A stretch of DNA of 14,827 nt, from assembly GCA_031261265.1 (NCBI GenBank), contig JAISKI010000013.1, forward strand, positions 1-14,827. The letters are read 5' to 3'. Position 1 is the stretch's first letter, and each line of letters opens with the position of its first letter. Positions 8,264-14,827 of this stretch are shown here, one piece after another. Origin of the DNA: Candidatus Peribacteria bacterium (lineage in GTDB: Bacteria; Patescibacteria; JAEDAM01; Absconditabacterales; Absconditicoccaceae). The position numbers and the translations under genes are program-made. Below the pieces are notes generated by a model. It did no database searches. It saw nothing but the letters and a program-made list of their open reading frames with translations, and was not told where the DNA came from.

Positions 8264-8308
8264 TAGATTCGCATGATTAGTGTTTTTTATGAGATAAAAT
8301 AAGAGAAG

Positions 8309-9949
8309 ATGGAAGAAGAATCTTTAAATTGGGAACAAGAACGCGAGCAGAGAAAAAAGCTGTTTCCAAATGAGCCCGAAACAAAAGTAGCTAAAGATTA
8401 TTATACCTCCTTGATGTTGAGGGAGTTTTATACTACTTCTCCTGAGGTAGCAGATATTGTTGATGAAACGGTGAAAAACGCTCTTAAGACCATGAAATAT
8501 TCCCGTAGTAGAAAAAATGTATTTGGAGAGAGGGGGGATGCTGTCTCGCTGACAGATTTACCTTATTGTCCTTATCCTGTAGAAGATCCAGATCTTAGAC
8601 TTTTATATGGATTTTTTGGCAGAAAAAACGAATTTTTTGAGTTCGCAGAAGATTATACTGAGGATGATAGCATAGGACAATTGACAGACTTATCCCCCAT
8701 ATGATTGGAAAGATTGAATTATCTCTTGAATACTGCATCTATTAACGCAAAATATTATGGAATGTCACTCAGTTTTTTTAAGCAAGAGATGTCCAAATGG
8801 TGTGAGGTAATAGAAGAAACAAAGGAAGATGGGAGCAAAAAATCCAAAATCTACTTTCATATTAAAAGTGCTGAAGACTATAGAGCCTTCTTGAAAGACC
8901 TGACCACTCATAATAGTAAAGATAAAAGTTATAAAAGACTGAAATCCGATTGAAGGAAGGGATTTTTTCTACTTAAGTTTCTTAATGCAGGAGATATAGA
9001 GAATAGTGAAGTATTTCAGAATAGGGGGATTCTTTTCCCTAGAATTATCCAACAAGTGTGGTGTAAATTTCTGTGAGTGAAAGATATTCCTGTGATACAA
9101 ACTTTCAATGAACAAACTAAGGAAATAGAATATTCCGTGGATTTTAATGGTTGGGCCTCGATCGGAGAGAGAAAAATAAAGGTACATTTATTAGCGAGAA
9201 TAAAGTCTAAAAAATCCATAGATGAAAAGCTTTCAGCAAATATTGCCTATAAAAACTTTCAAGCAACGAATGACCTTTTTGGATTCCAAATTAATGGACA
9301 AAATTATGAAGAGACTCTCTTTTTGGTAAATACTTTTACGAGATTTTGTTTAGATGATCCCCATCATGTGTTTAGATCTATTGATAAGGAAAGTATAACA
9401 TGGGAAAATAAGAGTTTTCTCCACGATAACAATGCCATCCATCAAAAGCTGGTTGATAATATCGAAGATGAAGAAGTAAAGGAGATAATTAAAAATGCTG
9501 TGGAAAAAAAGAAACCAGCGACTTCTCCCAACTATAGCGACATAAAAACTTCTCCACTCATGGGACTAAACGGGAAACTTTTTTGCATAGAAGATAAATT
9601 TACAGAGCCTGACTGGGAAACTACAAATGAGCGAGGGCCAGCAAATCATGATGAGTACAAATTAGGAAGTGTAATTTTACCTATTGAATCGAGGATAAGG
9701 AAATTTGTAAGTCCAAAAAGGGTAGATAAAGAGATTGAGAAAACTCTTAAAAATAATCCTGTCTTGATTGATCAACAAGGAAAGGGAGATCCAGACAAGG
9801 CAAAAGAAGAAATCCAAAATTATATAAACGATTTATTAGAAACGCTAATTGTGGGAAAGGGTGAAAATAAACTTACTTATCAATTGGATAAATGAATATA
9901 TAGGAACTATGCCCATAAGGGATTGTTGCCCGACCACTATTTAGGATAG
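8309..9949 (+). CDS. Large hypothetical protein with faint RelA/SpoT-like motifs
   Basis: A 546-residue protein joined through four TGA (Gly) codons at 8702, 8951, 9074 and 9893; the last adds an 18-residue tail ending at TAG 9947-9949. It is acidic and charged at the N terminus, with no signal peptide or membrane segment. Residues 296-308 (ARIKSKKSIDEKL) and NDLFGFQI at 321-328 resemble the ATP/Mg-binding R-x-K...SI..K and D-L-x-G/A-x-R segments of RelA/SpoT-type nucleotidyltransferases. PIESRIRKF at 458-466 resembles their E-V-Q-I-R-T motif. The spacing is longer than in that family, and Arg and Gln are swapped at two points, so this is a hypothesis only. The N-terminal 280 residues match nothing I recognise. 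AGAGAAG just before the ATG is a weak ribosome site. It meets rlmH tail to tail with 3 bases between. Confidence 0.75.
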
Positions 9950-9951
9950 TG
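9935..9951. terminator. Possible shared terminator hairpin
   Basis: CACTAT (9935-9940) and ATAGTG (9946-9951) pair over a 5-base loop, overlapping the last codons and TAG stop of the plus-strand gene and abutting the rlmH stop. There is no clear T-run on either side, so termination is uncertain. Confidence 0.3.
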
Positions 9952-9952
9952 A

Positions 9953-10402
9953 CTAATAATGATACACCTTCCCGCTTTCCAGCGTTGAAGACCTATACAA
10001 CTGCTCCACCAGCACCAATTTTGCTAATCCGTGGGGCAGGGTAATTCCCCCAAAAGATACTTCCTTCACCTCAGGAAATGCTTGTATAAAGAGCTCCCTC
10101 TGCACTCCGTAAGGACCACCAATAATAAATACACAGTCCTTATGCTGAATGAGATGATGAAAGTCCTCTGTAGTCAGCATTTTCCCTTCTTTGATGAGCA
10201 GAATTTTTTGGTAATTTGCATATTTTTTGCTAATAGTAGCGATGAGCTGTTCTGTCTCTTTCCTAATAACGAGATCTCTATTGCTATCTTTAAAAGGCTT
10301 TAAACTCTCAAAAGAAAGCTGTTTGCCGAGGCGTTTAGTATATTCATCAATAGCAGAGGAGAAATGCTTGTCGGAGTCAGAGATATGGAGGATAGTGTAC
10401 AT
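9953..10402 (-). CDS. rlmH: 23S rRNA pseudouridine-1915 N3-methyltransferase
   Basis: A 149-residue SPOUT (knotted) methyltransferase of the RlmH/YbeA family, which uses S-adenosylmethionine to methylate a pseudouridine in helix 69 of 23S rRNA in assembled ribosomes. VFIIGGPYGV (91-100) is the knot SAM-binding loop. SFGGITLPHGLAKLVLVEQL (116-135) and the C-terminal YHY are family signatures, and the length is close to the usual 155. It ends in TAG and has no internal TGA. The ATG at 10402 has no Shine-Dalgarno. A possible promoter on the minus strand is TTGTTG-16-TATATT just upstream, which would leave only a few bases of leader. Its neighbours are functionally unrelated. Confidence 0.95.
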   Translation of the reverse strand: MYTILHISDSDKHFSSAIDEYTKRLGKQLSFESLKPFKDSNRDLVIRKETEQLIATISKKYANYQKILLIKEGKMLTTEDFHHLIQHKDCVFIIGGPYGVQRELFIQAFPEVKEVSFGGITLPHGLAKLVLVEQLYRSSTLESGKVYHY

Positions 10403-10540
10403 CAGAAAAAGGAAATATAAATGTCATCGCTCCTGCAACAACAGGATGTTTATTTTTACTGTAGGTAAGTATGGGGATTAGGAGATGTTTTTCCAGTGAA
10501 AGTTGATAGAGAAAAATCTTTTAAAAAATATAATTTCGTC

Positions 10541-10568
10541 TTGACTTTACATTATTATTATGTATAAT
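10541..10568 (+). promoter_or_regulatory. Strong promoter of the small membrane protein gene
   Basis: TTGACT at 10541-10546, a 16-base spacer and a perfect TATAAT at 10563-10568. It is one of the two best promoter matches in the window. The start near 10575 leaves a leader of about 47 very AT-rich bases before the ATG at 10622. Confidence 0.7.
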
Positions 10569-10573
10569 GTAAA
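10546..10573. promoter_or_regulatory. Perfect 10-bp inverted repeat, candidate operator
   Basis: TTTACATTAT (10546-10555) and ATAATGTAAA (10564-10573) are exact reverse complements separated by 8 bases. The repeat runs from the last base of the -35 box through the whole -10 box, the position where a dimeric repressor would block RNA polymerase. No matching regulator gene is identified in the window. Confidence 0.55.
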
Positions 10574-10621
10574 TATAAAATAAATTAGAAAATACGAACA
10601 ATCTAAAAAAAAATAAAAATT

Positions 10622-10984
10622 ATGAAAAGAAAAGAAGAAAAGCAGTTAATGTATGTAATTATTTTCAGTATCTCCTGTATCTGCTCAGCAGGAATCGGCT
10701 TGATATCAAACGATTTAAATGTGGTGAAGGTATTGGGAATCATTTTTATAGGGGGAGGGATATTCACCATCCTATACCTCATATTGAAATTATATGAGGC
10801 ATTAACACGGAACCAATTGGTGCTTGCTGAGCATCAGGAAAAGAAATTGAAAGAGGCAATGAAAATAATCCTCAAGGTTGAGAAGGGAGTTATAGAGCTC
10901 CAAACATCAAGCACAAACCTCCTCTTAGAGACCATTCTAAAGGAGCAAAAAGAAAAAACGGAATGAATCCATTCCGAAACCTAA
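10622..10984 (+). CDS. Small two-helix membrane protein, unknown function
   Basis: A 120-residue protein. Residues about 9-29 (MYVIIFSISCICSAGIGLI) and 35-56 (VLGIIFIGGGIFTILYLIL) are two membrane segments. They are followed by a Lys/Glu-rich helix (about 60-115) likely to lie in the cytoplasm as a coiled coil. TGA at 10964-10966 is read as Gly115, adding a six-residue tail to TAA at 10982-10984. The start has no Shine-Dalgarno but sits behind a strong promoter with a palindromic operator, and a good terminator follows, so it is a regulated single-gene unit. A small membrane protein under tight repression could be a stress or toxin-type protein, but nothing in the sequence proves that. Confidence 0.7.
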
Positions 10985-10988
10985 CAAC

Positions 10989-11027
10989 AAAGCCGCTCTG
11001 TAACCAAAGGAGTGGCTTTATTTTTTT
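10989..11027 (+). terminator. Rho-independent terminator
   Basis: AAAGCCGCTC (10989-10998) pairs with GAGTGGCTTT (11010-11019), 10 bp with one G-U, and is followed by A and seven T. It lies directly after the membrane protein stop. A second perfect hairpin, CGGAATG-AATC-CATTCCG (10959-10976), precedes it inside the coding end. Confidence 0.9.
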
Positions 11028-11059
11028 ATTTTGTAGGAGTTCAAAACTACTTCTTCCTC

Positions 11060-11087
11060 TTGCAATCTCTTTTCACATCCCTACTCT
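11060..11087 (+). promoter_or_regulatory. atpG promoter, possibly leaderless
   Basis: TTGCAA at 11060-11065, a 16-base spacer and TACTCT at 11082-11087. The -10 box ends 7 bases before the ATG at 11095, so the message may begin at or beside the start codon. Confidence 0.4.
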
Positions 11088-11094
11088 CACCAAT

Positions 11095-11985
11095 ATGAAT
11101 CCCAAACACCTCAAATCCAAGATAAAAACCGTGCAAAATCTGCAAAAAATCATCTGAGCCTTGGAAGTAGCTTCAACTGCGAAACTCCAAAAATACAAAC
11201 ATCAGACAGATTTTTTCAAAGAATTTTTCTACAGGTTTCTGCATGTGCTCAATTATGTGCAAAAACAGATCAGCATCCGAGAGAGCGATATGTTGGACAC
11301 CTATCCTGATGGAAAGAGGCTCCTGATGGTCATTACCGCGGATAAAGGATTGGCAGGAGGGATTACTACCAATGTACTAAAGAGAGTCCAGCAGGCTTAT
11401 GGTCACAGAAAAGAAAAAGCTGACATCATCGCGATCGGTAAAAAGGGCGAGGACTATTTCCTCAAAAATGGACGAAATGTGGTTGCCTCCCTTCATCCCA
11501 AAGATAAAATCACTTCTGGAGAATTTGTAGAACTCTATCAATACCTGCGATCAGCGATCTACGAGAAAAAATATTCCAAAGTCAAAATCTATTTCAACTT
11601 CTACAAAAACTCTCTCATCCAACGTCCTTCTAGGATTACGCTCTTCCCTTTGACTCCTGAGACTCTAGAGGAATTTATCAAAGAAATAGAACTCAAAAGT
11701 CCTGTGAACAGAAAAGAATTTAAAGAAATGTTGATAGAACCAGATTTAGATACCTATAGAGATCACATTATTCAGTATTTGCTCGAAAATATTCTCTATT
11801 ATACCATTCTGAACGCGAAAATTTCCGAGCATGCTTCCAGAATGGTTGCCATGAAACATTCCAAAGACAATTGTTCAGACCTAGCAGATCGTCTTACCAG
11901 AGCCTACAATAAATCTCGCCAGATGAAAATCACCCAAGAAATCACGGAAATTGTCAGCACCAAGAGTGCGATTGAAGGGAATTAA
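11095..11985 (+). CDS. atpG: F-type ATP synthase gamma subunit
   Basis: The central rotor shaft of F1Fo ATP synthase, coupling proton or sodium flow through the c-ring to ATP formation in the alpha-beta hexamer. It is 296 residues, the usual length. The N-terminal helix (HLKSKIKTVQNLQKII-G-AL) has Gly21 encoded by TGA at 11155-11157; without that codon the conserved N terminus would be lost. MVITADKGLAGGITTNV is the conserved 'SDRGLCGG' block. The C-terminal helix contains SEHASRMVAMKHSKDN, YNKSRQMKITQEITEIVS and an acidic-small end. The in-frame region upstream of 11095 carries no conserved sequence. The usual operon partners (atpA, atpD, atpC, atpH) do not flank it, and it has its own promoter and terminator. 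Confidence 0.95.
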
Positions 11986-12027
11986 AAAAAGGGAACGATA
12001 TACACATACCATTCCCCTACTTTTTTT
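11984..12027. terminator. Bidirectional terminator between atpG and the coiled-coil gene
   Basis: GGGAA (11991-11995) and TTCCC (12012-12016) form a stem with a 16-base loop. They are flanked by an A-run (11984-11990) and seven T (12021-12027) that can extend the stem over a CTAC bulge. It can serve both convergent genes. Confidence 0.6.
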
Positions 12028-12054
12028 GAAGCAATATGCTCTGGGTTTCCTGGG

Positions 12055-12549
12055 TTAATCGTCAGGAAACATCTTCTCAAGTAAAGAGTTGATTCTTTCC
12101 AATCCAGCATCACTCTCTTCTAAGAGAGGATTAAATTTCTCGAAAGCAAGCTGTCGTTTTTCCTGAGCTGTAAGATGTTTTTCAATCTCTTTTTCAAGTT
12201 CTTTTAAGCGATCCAATTCAGTGTTAATTCGTAATTCTGCAATTCGCGTCTTCGCCTCCCGTATCCAGATATCTTCCGAGAATCCTTTGTAAGTCGCTGG
12301 TAAATCCGATGAATCAATTTCAAGTATTCCTAAGAGGGTGGGATTGCCTCTTAGTGAAACCTCACGAAGTACTTCATCGATAAGTTTTGCCACGTCGAGA
12401 ATTGTTTTTGTGCCACCAATAAGAGAATAGGCTTCTGGATTTTGCTTTGTGGCGTATTCCAGCTTTTCATACTTAGCTTCTAACTGAGCTTTCTTCGTTT
12501 TTATCTCCTTGTAGAGAAATAAAAAATCTTCACCATTTTCTTGTGCCAT
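12055..12549 (-). CDS. Coiled-coil hypothetical protein
   Basis: A 164-residue, highly charged soluble protein with no signal peptide, membrane segment or cysteine. Residues about 10-40 (LYKEIKTKKAQLEAKYEKLE) and about 103-140 (TRIAELRINTELDRLKELEK onward) are heptad-like helices around a central segment with YSLIGGTKTILDVAKLIDEV. The acidic end is LLEKMFPDD. No family is recognised; a scaffold or chaperone-like role is possible but unsupported. It has one of the best promoters in the window and about a 38-base AT-rich leader, and shares a terminator with atpG. It contains no in-frame TGA. Confidence 0.75.
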   Translation of the reverse strand: MAQENGEDFLFLYKEIKTKKAQLEAKYEKLEYATKQNPEAYSLIGGTKTILDVAKLIDEVLREVSLRGNPTLLGILEIDSSDLPATYKGFSEDIWIREAKTRIAELRINTELDRLKELEKEIEKHLTAQEKRQLAFEKFNPLLEESDAGLERINSLLEKMFPDD

Positions 12550-12593
12550 TTTGTTTTTTTAATTAGATTTATACTTTTATTAACTACCGAGAT

Positions 12594-12622
12594 ATTATAA
12601 GAAAAGATATATATAAAGTCAA
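12594..12622 (-). promoter_or_regulatory. Promoter of the coiled-coil gene
   Basis: On the minus strand TTGACT (plus 12617-12622), a 17-base spacer and a perfect TATAAT (plus 12594-12599). Close to the bacterial sigma-70-type consensus. Confidence 0.75.
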
Positions 12623-12737
12623 GCAGAAGTTTAGAAAAATACAACTTTCTGTGATATGAATGCAAATTAGGAAAAAAAGTCTGAAAAAGATTTGTATTTT
12701 CTCTAGGAAATCATATAACCACATTGTCGTTCAAACT

Positions 12738-12766
12738 TTGACGGCAGACTTTTATTCTTATTATTT
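12738..12766 (+). promoter_or_regulatory. Promoter of the RRM gene, possibly leaderless
   Basis: TTGACG at 12738-12743, a 17-base spacer and TTATTT at 12761-12766. The -10 box ends 7 bases before the ATG at 12774, so transcription may start at the start codon itself. Confidence 0.4.
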
Positions 12767-12773
12767 GTGTGTA

Positions 12774-13145
12774 ATGAGTGAAGAAAACCAGATGATTGTA
12801 AGCCAGACGAAACTTTTCGTTGGTGGTCTCAATCGACAAATGAGAGGTCAAGACCTCAGAGAAGAATTCTCTAAGTATGGAGAAGTAGCATTTGCTAGAG
12901 TTAATCTCGATAGAGAGACTAAGAAAAGCAAAGGATTTGGATTCGTAGAATTTGTAAATGCAGACGATGCAAGCAAAGCGAAAGCTGAAATGGATGGACA
13001 AGAAGTTTGGGGAAGAGCTATTAAAGTAGACTTCGCAAAAGAAGATCCTACAAAGATGTTCCACAAAACTGAAGAAAATACAGAATCAGCTCCTGCTCAA
13101 GAAGCTGGAGAAGACGAAACCGTAGTAGATGAAAATGCTTTCTAA
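12774..13145 (+). CDS. Single-RRM RNA-binding protein
   Basis: A 123-residue protein with one RNA recognition motif and a short acidic tail. RNP2 is LFVGGL (14-19) and RNP1 is KGFGFVEF (53-60). Between them lies the first helix (LREEFSKYGEVAFARV), and WGRAIKVDFAK forms the last strand. Residues about 95-123 are Glu/Asp/Ala-rich and probably disordered. Small single-RRM proteins in bacteria (for example cyanobacterial Rbp) bind RNA and are often cold- or stress-linked; the target here is unknown. The frame is open back to 12660, but homology begins after MSEENQMIV, so the ATG at 12774 is chosen. The gene has its own promoter and strong terminator and no in-frame TGA. Confidence 0.93.
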   Translation: MSEENQMIVSQTKLFVGGLNRQMRGQDLREEFSKYGEVAFARVNLDRETKKSKGFGFVEFVNADDASKAKAEMDGQEVWGRAIKVDFAKEDPTKMFHKTEENTESAPAQEAGEDETVVDENAF

Positions 13146-13165
13146 TGGAATAGAGAGAAAAACAG

Positions 13166-13194
13166 AAAAATCTGACAGAAGTCAGATTTTTTTT
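13166..13194 (+). terminator. Rho-independent terminator of the RRM gene
   Basis: A perfect 11-bp stem, AAAAATCTGAC (13166-13176) and GTCAGATTTTT (13181-13191), with the tetraloop AGAA and a T-run to 13194. Confidence 0.92.
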
Positions 13195-13338
13195 CAAGTC
13201 TGAATTCTTTCCGTAGCGAATGCGGGAAAAGTAGGTTTAAAGTAGATTTGGAAGAGGGAGTAGGATAGTACTTTTCTCTGGATTAGGCGGAGGAAATGAG
13301 TAGAAAGAAATCAGATTTATTTCCTAATTTTCACTCCC

Positions 13339-13854
13339 ATGACAAAAGTAATCGCATTCTCTGGAATCCACAACACGGGAAAAACCACGGCTATCAACAC
13401 TTTGAGAGACTTTCTCATCCAAGAGGGAAAACTCGTGATGGTGCTCCAAGAATCTGCCCGCCTCTTCCACAAATTCCTTCATTCTGATCCCATGATGCTC
13501 CAATCTTCAGTAAATAAAATGGAGCTCAGCAGATTAGACTATCTCCACTCACTCAAAAGCCAGAATATCTTTGACTATATTATCGTAGATAGAACGCCAA
13601 AAGATAATATCGCTTATACCAAATTTCTCCAACAGACAGGAAAGTTGGATCCAGATTTTCTCTCAGCAGATACAGATGTTTGCCCGTATGATACAATTAT
13701 TTTTTATACGACTCCAATCCACGAAAGTCTTTGGTCAGAAGAAGAATTACTCAGGGATATTCTGCTAGAAACTATTTGAGAATATCCCACAGAAATTATT
13801 CAACTCCAAAACTTCAAAGAAAACTCCCAAGAGACCTTGGATATTGTTGGATAG
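13339..13854 (+). CDS. P-loop nucleotide kinase-like protein (AAA_28/NadR-like)
   Basis: A 171-residue P-loop NTPase. Residues 4-17 (VIAFSGIHNTGKTT) contain the Walker A motif GIHNTGKT (9-16). IIVDRTPKDNIAY, with Asp84-Arg85, resembles the DR-x-x-x-D signature of AAA_28/NadR-type kinases and thymidylate-kinase-like proteins, and DTIIFYTTPIHES is the following core strand. TGA at 13777-13779 is read as Gly147, extending the protein by 25 residues to TAG at 13852-13854. It then meets the RlmD-like gene tail to tail with one base between. The substrate cannot be told from sequence; small nucleotides or nucleosides are likely. There is no Shine-Dalgarno and no convincing promoter in the 144 bases after the RRM terminator. 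Confidence 0.8.
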
Positions 13855-13855
13855 A

Positions 13856-14827
13856 TTATGACAATACCCCGATACATTCACAATGCTGGGTATGGGGAAA
13901 CATATCGAGCGGTTGCACCTCCTTCAACTTAAATCCTTTTTCCAAAAAAAGTTCTACATCTCTCGCCATCGTCACGGGATTACACGAAATATACAGCAAC
14001 TTAAAATCAGATGTTTTCTTCAAGTCTGCAATCCATTCAATCACATTTTTATGTAATCCGTCTCTTGGCGGGTCAATCACGACTACGCCCAGATTTTTAA
14101 TTTTTTCTTCCAATTCAGGGAAATTTTCCAATGCTTTTTCAGCAGGGGAAGCAACAAAAAAACTCTGATTTTCCAATCCGTTAATCTTTGCATTCTCTTG
14201 AGCATCCACAATTGCGTCTTCTACGATTTCAATTCCGATGAGTTGTCTCAACCCCTCTGGCTTCGCCATCTCCCTTGAAAGGGGCGAACCGCTATTTGAA
14301 AGTCTCAAAAGTGAAAGTCCGATACTTCCCGCTCCGCAATAGAGGTCGAGAATATTTCCTTCTACATTTCCTAGCATTTTAAAAGCGGTTCCAAAAAGTT
14401 TCTGTGCACCGAGGGTGTTGGTTTGAAAGAAGGAGAAAGGCGAAATTCTAAAAGTAATATCACCTTCATCAAATAACAGTTTTTCGTGAATGAAATCATC
14501 ATCTCGAAAGGTTTTCGTTTCAGATTTTTCATTTTTCACCGTATCGGCAAGTCCTTCATTATAGGTAATCACAAACGTAGAAATCTGACTTTTCAAATCT
14601 GAGTCAGCCTCCATTTTTTCTAAAAGTTTCTCCCAAACCTTCGTCTGTTCAGTGTTCAAATTTGCCAAGCAAACGGATAAATTCACCATCAATTGTCCCA
14701 TATTCACACCTTCACGAATGACGAGATGACGGAAAAATCCTTGGTGGGTCTTTTGGTCGTACACAGGAAGCCCAGACTCGAAGCACAGCTTTTTAAGGGT
14801 TTCAAAAATCTGATTTGCCTTCGCTGA
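13856..14827 (-). CDS. TrmA/RlmD-family uracil-C5 RNA methyltransferase (partial)
   Basis: The C-terminal 323 residues of an S-adenosylmethionine-dependent RNA m5U methyltransferase; the start lies beyond the right edge, and the frame is open to the last base. FFRHLVIREG, FRISPFSFFQTN, the SAM-binding motif DLYCGAGSIGLSL, VVIDPPRDGLH, LLYISCNPVTMARD (catalytic Cys) and PHTQHCE are in family order. Nearest by motif is RlmD/RlmCD (23S rRNA U1939 or U747), but TrmA (tRNA U54) cannot be excluded. Between LSLLRLS and QLIGIEI lies an extra segment (SGSPLSREMAKPEGLR) not expected in the SAM fold; it is encoded by a repeat-like GC-richer stretch. The gene ends in TAA, with no in-frame TGA in the visible part. 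Confidence 0.92.
   Translation of the reverse strand, partial: SAKANQIFETLKKLCFESGLPVYDQKTHQGFFRHLVIREGVNMGQLMVNLSVCLANLNTEQTKVWEKLLEKMEADSDLKSQISTFVITYNEGLADTVKNEKSETKTFRDDDFIHEKLLFDEGDITFRISPFSFFQTNTLGAQKLFGTAFKMLGNVEGNILDLYCGAGSIGLSLLRLSNSGSPLSREMAKPEGLRQLIGIEIVEDAIVDAQENAKINGLENQSFFVASPAEKALENFPELEEKIKNLGVVVIDPPRDGLHKNVIEWIADLKKTSDFKLLYISCNPVTMARDVELFLEKGFKLKEVQPLDMFPHTQHCECIGVLS
14247..14297 (-). repeat. Repeat-like in-frame insertion in the RlmD-like gene
   Basis: A GC-richer segment with adjoining hairpins, TGGC-TTC-GCCA and CCCTT-GA-AAGGG, and outer CCCCT/AGGGG complementarity. It encodes about 16 extra residues right after SAM motif I, where the family is normally compact. The sequence has the look of a dispersed intergenic repeat captured by the gene. 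Copies elsewhere cannot be checked here. Confidence 0.5.

Noticed and set aside
10031..10303. Plus-strand ORF opposite rlmH
   Set aside because: Fully covered by rlmH, composition typical of an antisense shadow.
10963..11094. N-terminal extension of AtpG or a separate small ORF
   Set aside because: It would run through the terminator hairpin and has no gamma-subunit similarity; the ATG at 11095 matches the family start.
12711..13064. Minus-strand ORF opposite the RRM gene
   Set aside because: The RRM motifs on the plus strand are unambiguous; this frame has none.
13195..13338. Gap between the RRM terminator and the P-loop gene
   Set aside because: Checked for a promoter, tRNA or small gene; only unconvincing -10-like AT stretches were seen.
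986..13779. Frameshifts or pseudogenes at TGA codons
   Set aside because: Homology continues in the same frame across each TGA in HemW, the VirD4-like ATPase and AtpG, so these are sense codons, not lesions.
13864..13893. Hairpin ATACCC/GGGTAT near the end of the RlmD-like gene
   Set aside because: Only 6 bp with an 18-base loop and no T-run; not convincing as a terminator.
1..14827. tRNA genes, CRISPR arrays, insertion sequences
   Set aside because: No cloverleaf with conserved T-loop, no regularly spaced direct repeats and no transposase reading frame were found.

Overview
ORGANISM AND CODE. The window reads sensibly only if TGA is a glycine codon (translation table 25), with TAA and TAG as the only stops. 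Eighteen in-frame TGA codons were read through. The clearest is in hemW, where TGA supplies the middle glycine of the conserved YFG-G-GTP motif. All fourteen complete genes, and the one cut by the window edge, end in TAA (9) or TAG (6), none in TGA. Together with the AT-rich sequence and a CPR-style VirD4-like ATPase this points to Candidatus Gracilibacteria or Absconditabacteria (SR1); the sequence does not separate the two. Most starts lack a Shine-Dalgarno sequence.

LAYOUT. 1-190: a long imperfect hairpin and a promoter. 191-1111 (+): a divergent transketolase-like C-terminal subunit, ending in an 8-base convergent overlap with gpmI (1104-2639, -), the cofactor-independent phosphoglycerate mutase. 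2640-2779: divergent promoters. 2780-6449 (+): a compact operon of a membrane-anchored VirD4/TraG-like ATPase, a 55-residue basic protein, and a 331-residue unknown protein with a possible Cys-His-Asp triad and seven TGA codons. A bidirectional terminator (6472-6501) separates it from a small minus-strand hypothetical gene (6509-6817). 6986-8233 (+): hemW, carrying a GC-rich palindromic element inserted in frame. 8309-9949 (+): a 546-residue unknown protein with faint RelA/SpoT-like motifs, meeting rlmH (9953-10402, -) tail to tail. 10622-10984 (+): a small two-helix membrane protein whose promoter carries a perfect 10-bp inverted repeat. 11095-11985 (+): atpG without its usual operon partners. 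12055-12549 (-): a coiled-coil hypothetical. 12774-13145 (+): a single-RRM RNA-binding protein. 13339-13854 (+): a NadR/AAA_28-like P-loop protein. 13856 to the window end (-): a TrmA/RlmD-family uracil-C5 methyltransferase, truncated by the window edge, with a second in-frame repeat-like insertion.

HOW IT FITS TOGETHER. Much of the window is scattered housekeeping: central carbon metabolism (transketolase-like, GpmI), rRNA modification (RlmH, the RlmD-like enzyme), the ATP synthase gamma subunit, and a HemW-family radical-SAM protein. These genes are mostly monocistronic, each with its own short-spacer promoter. The one accessory-looking block is 2780-6449, which could be a DNA- or protein-transfer module with a candidate cysteine-protease-like partner; that role is inference. 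No stretch over 300 bases lacks a gene. No tRNA, rRNA, CRISPR array or transposase was seen.
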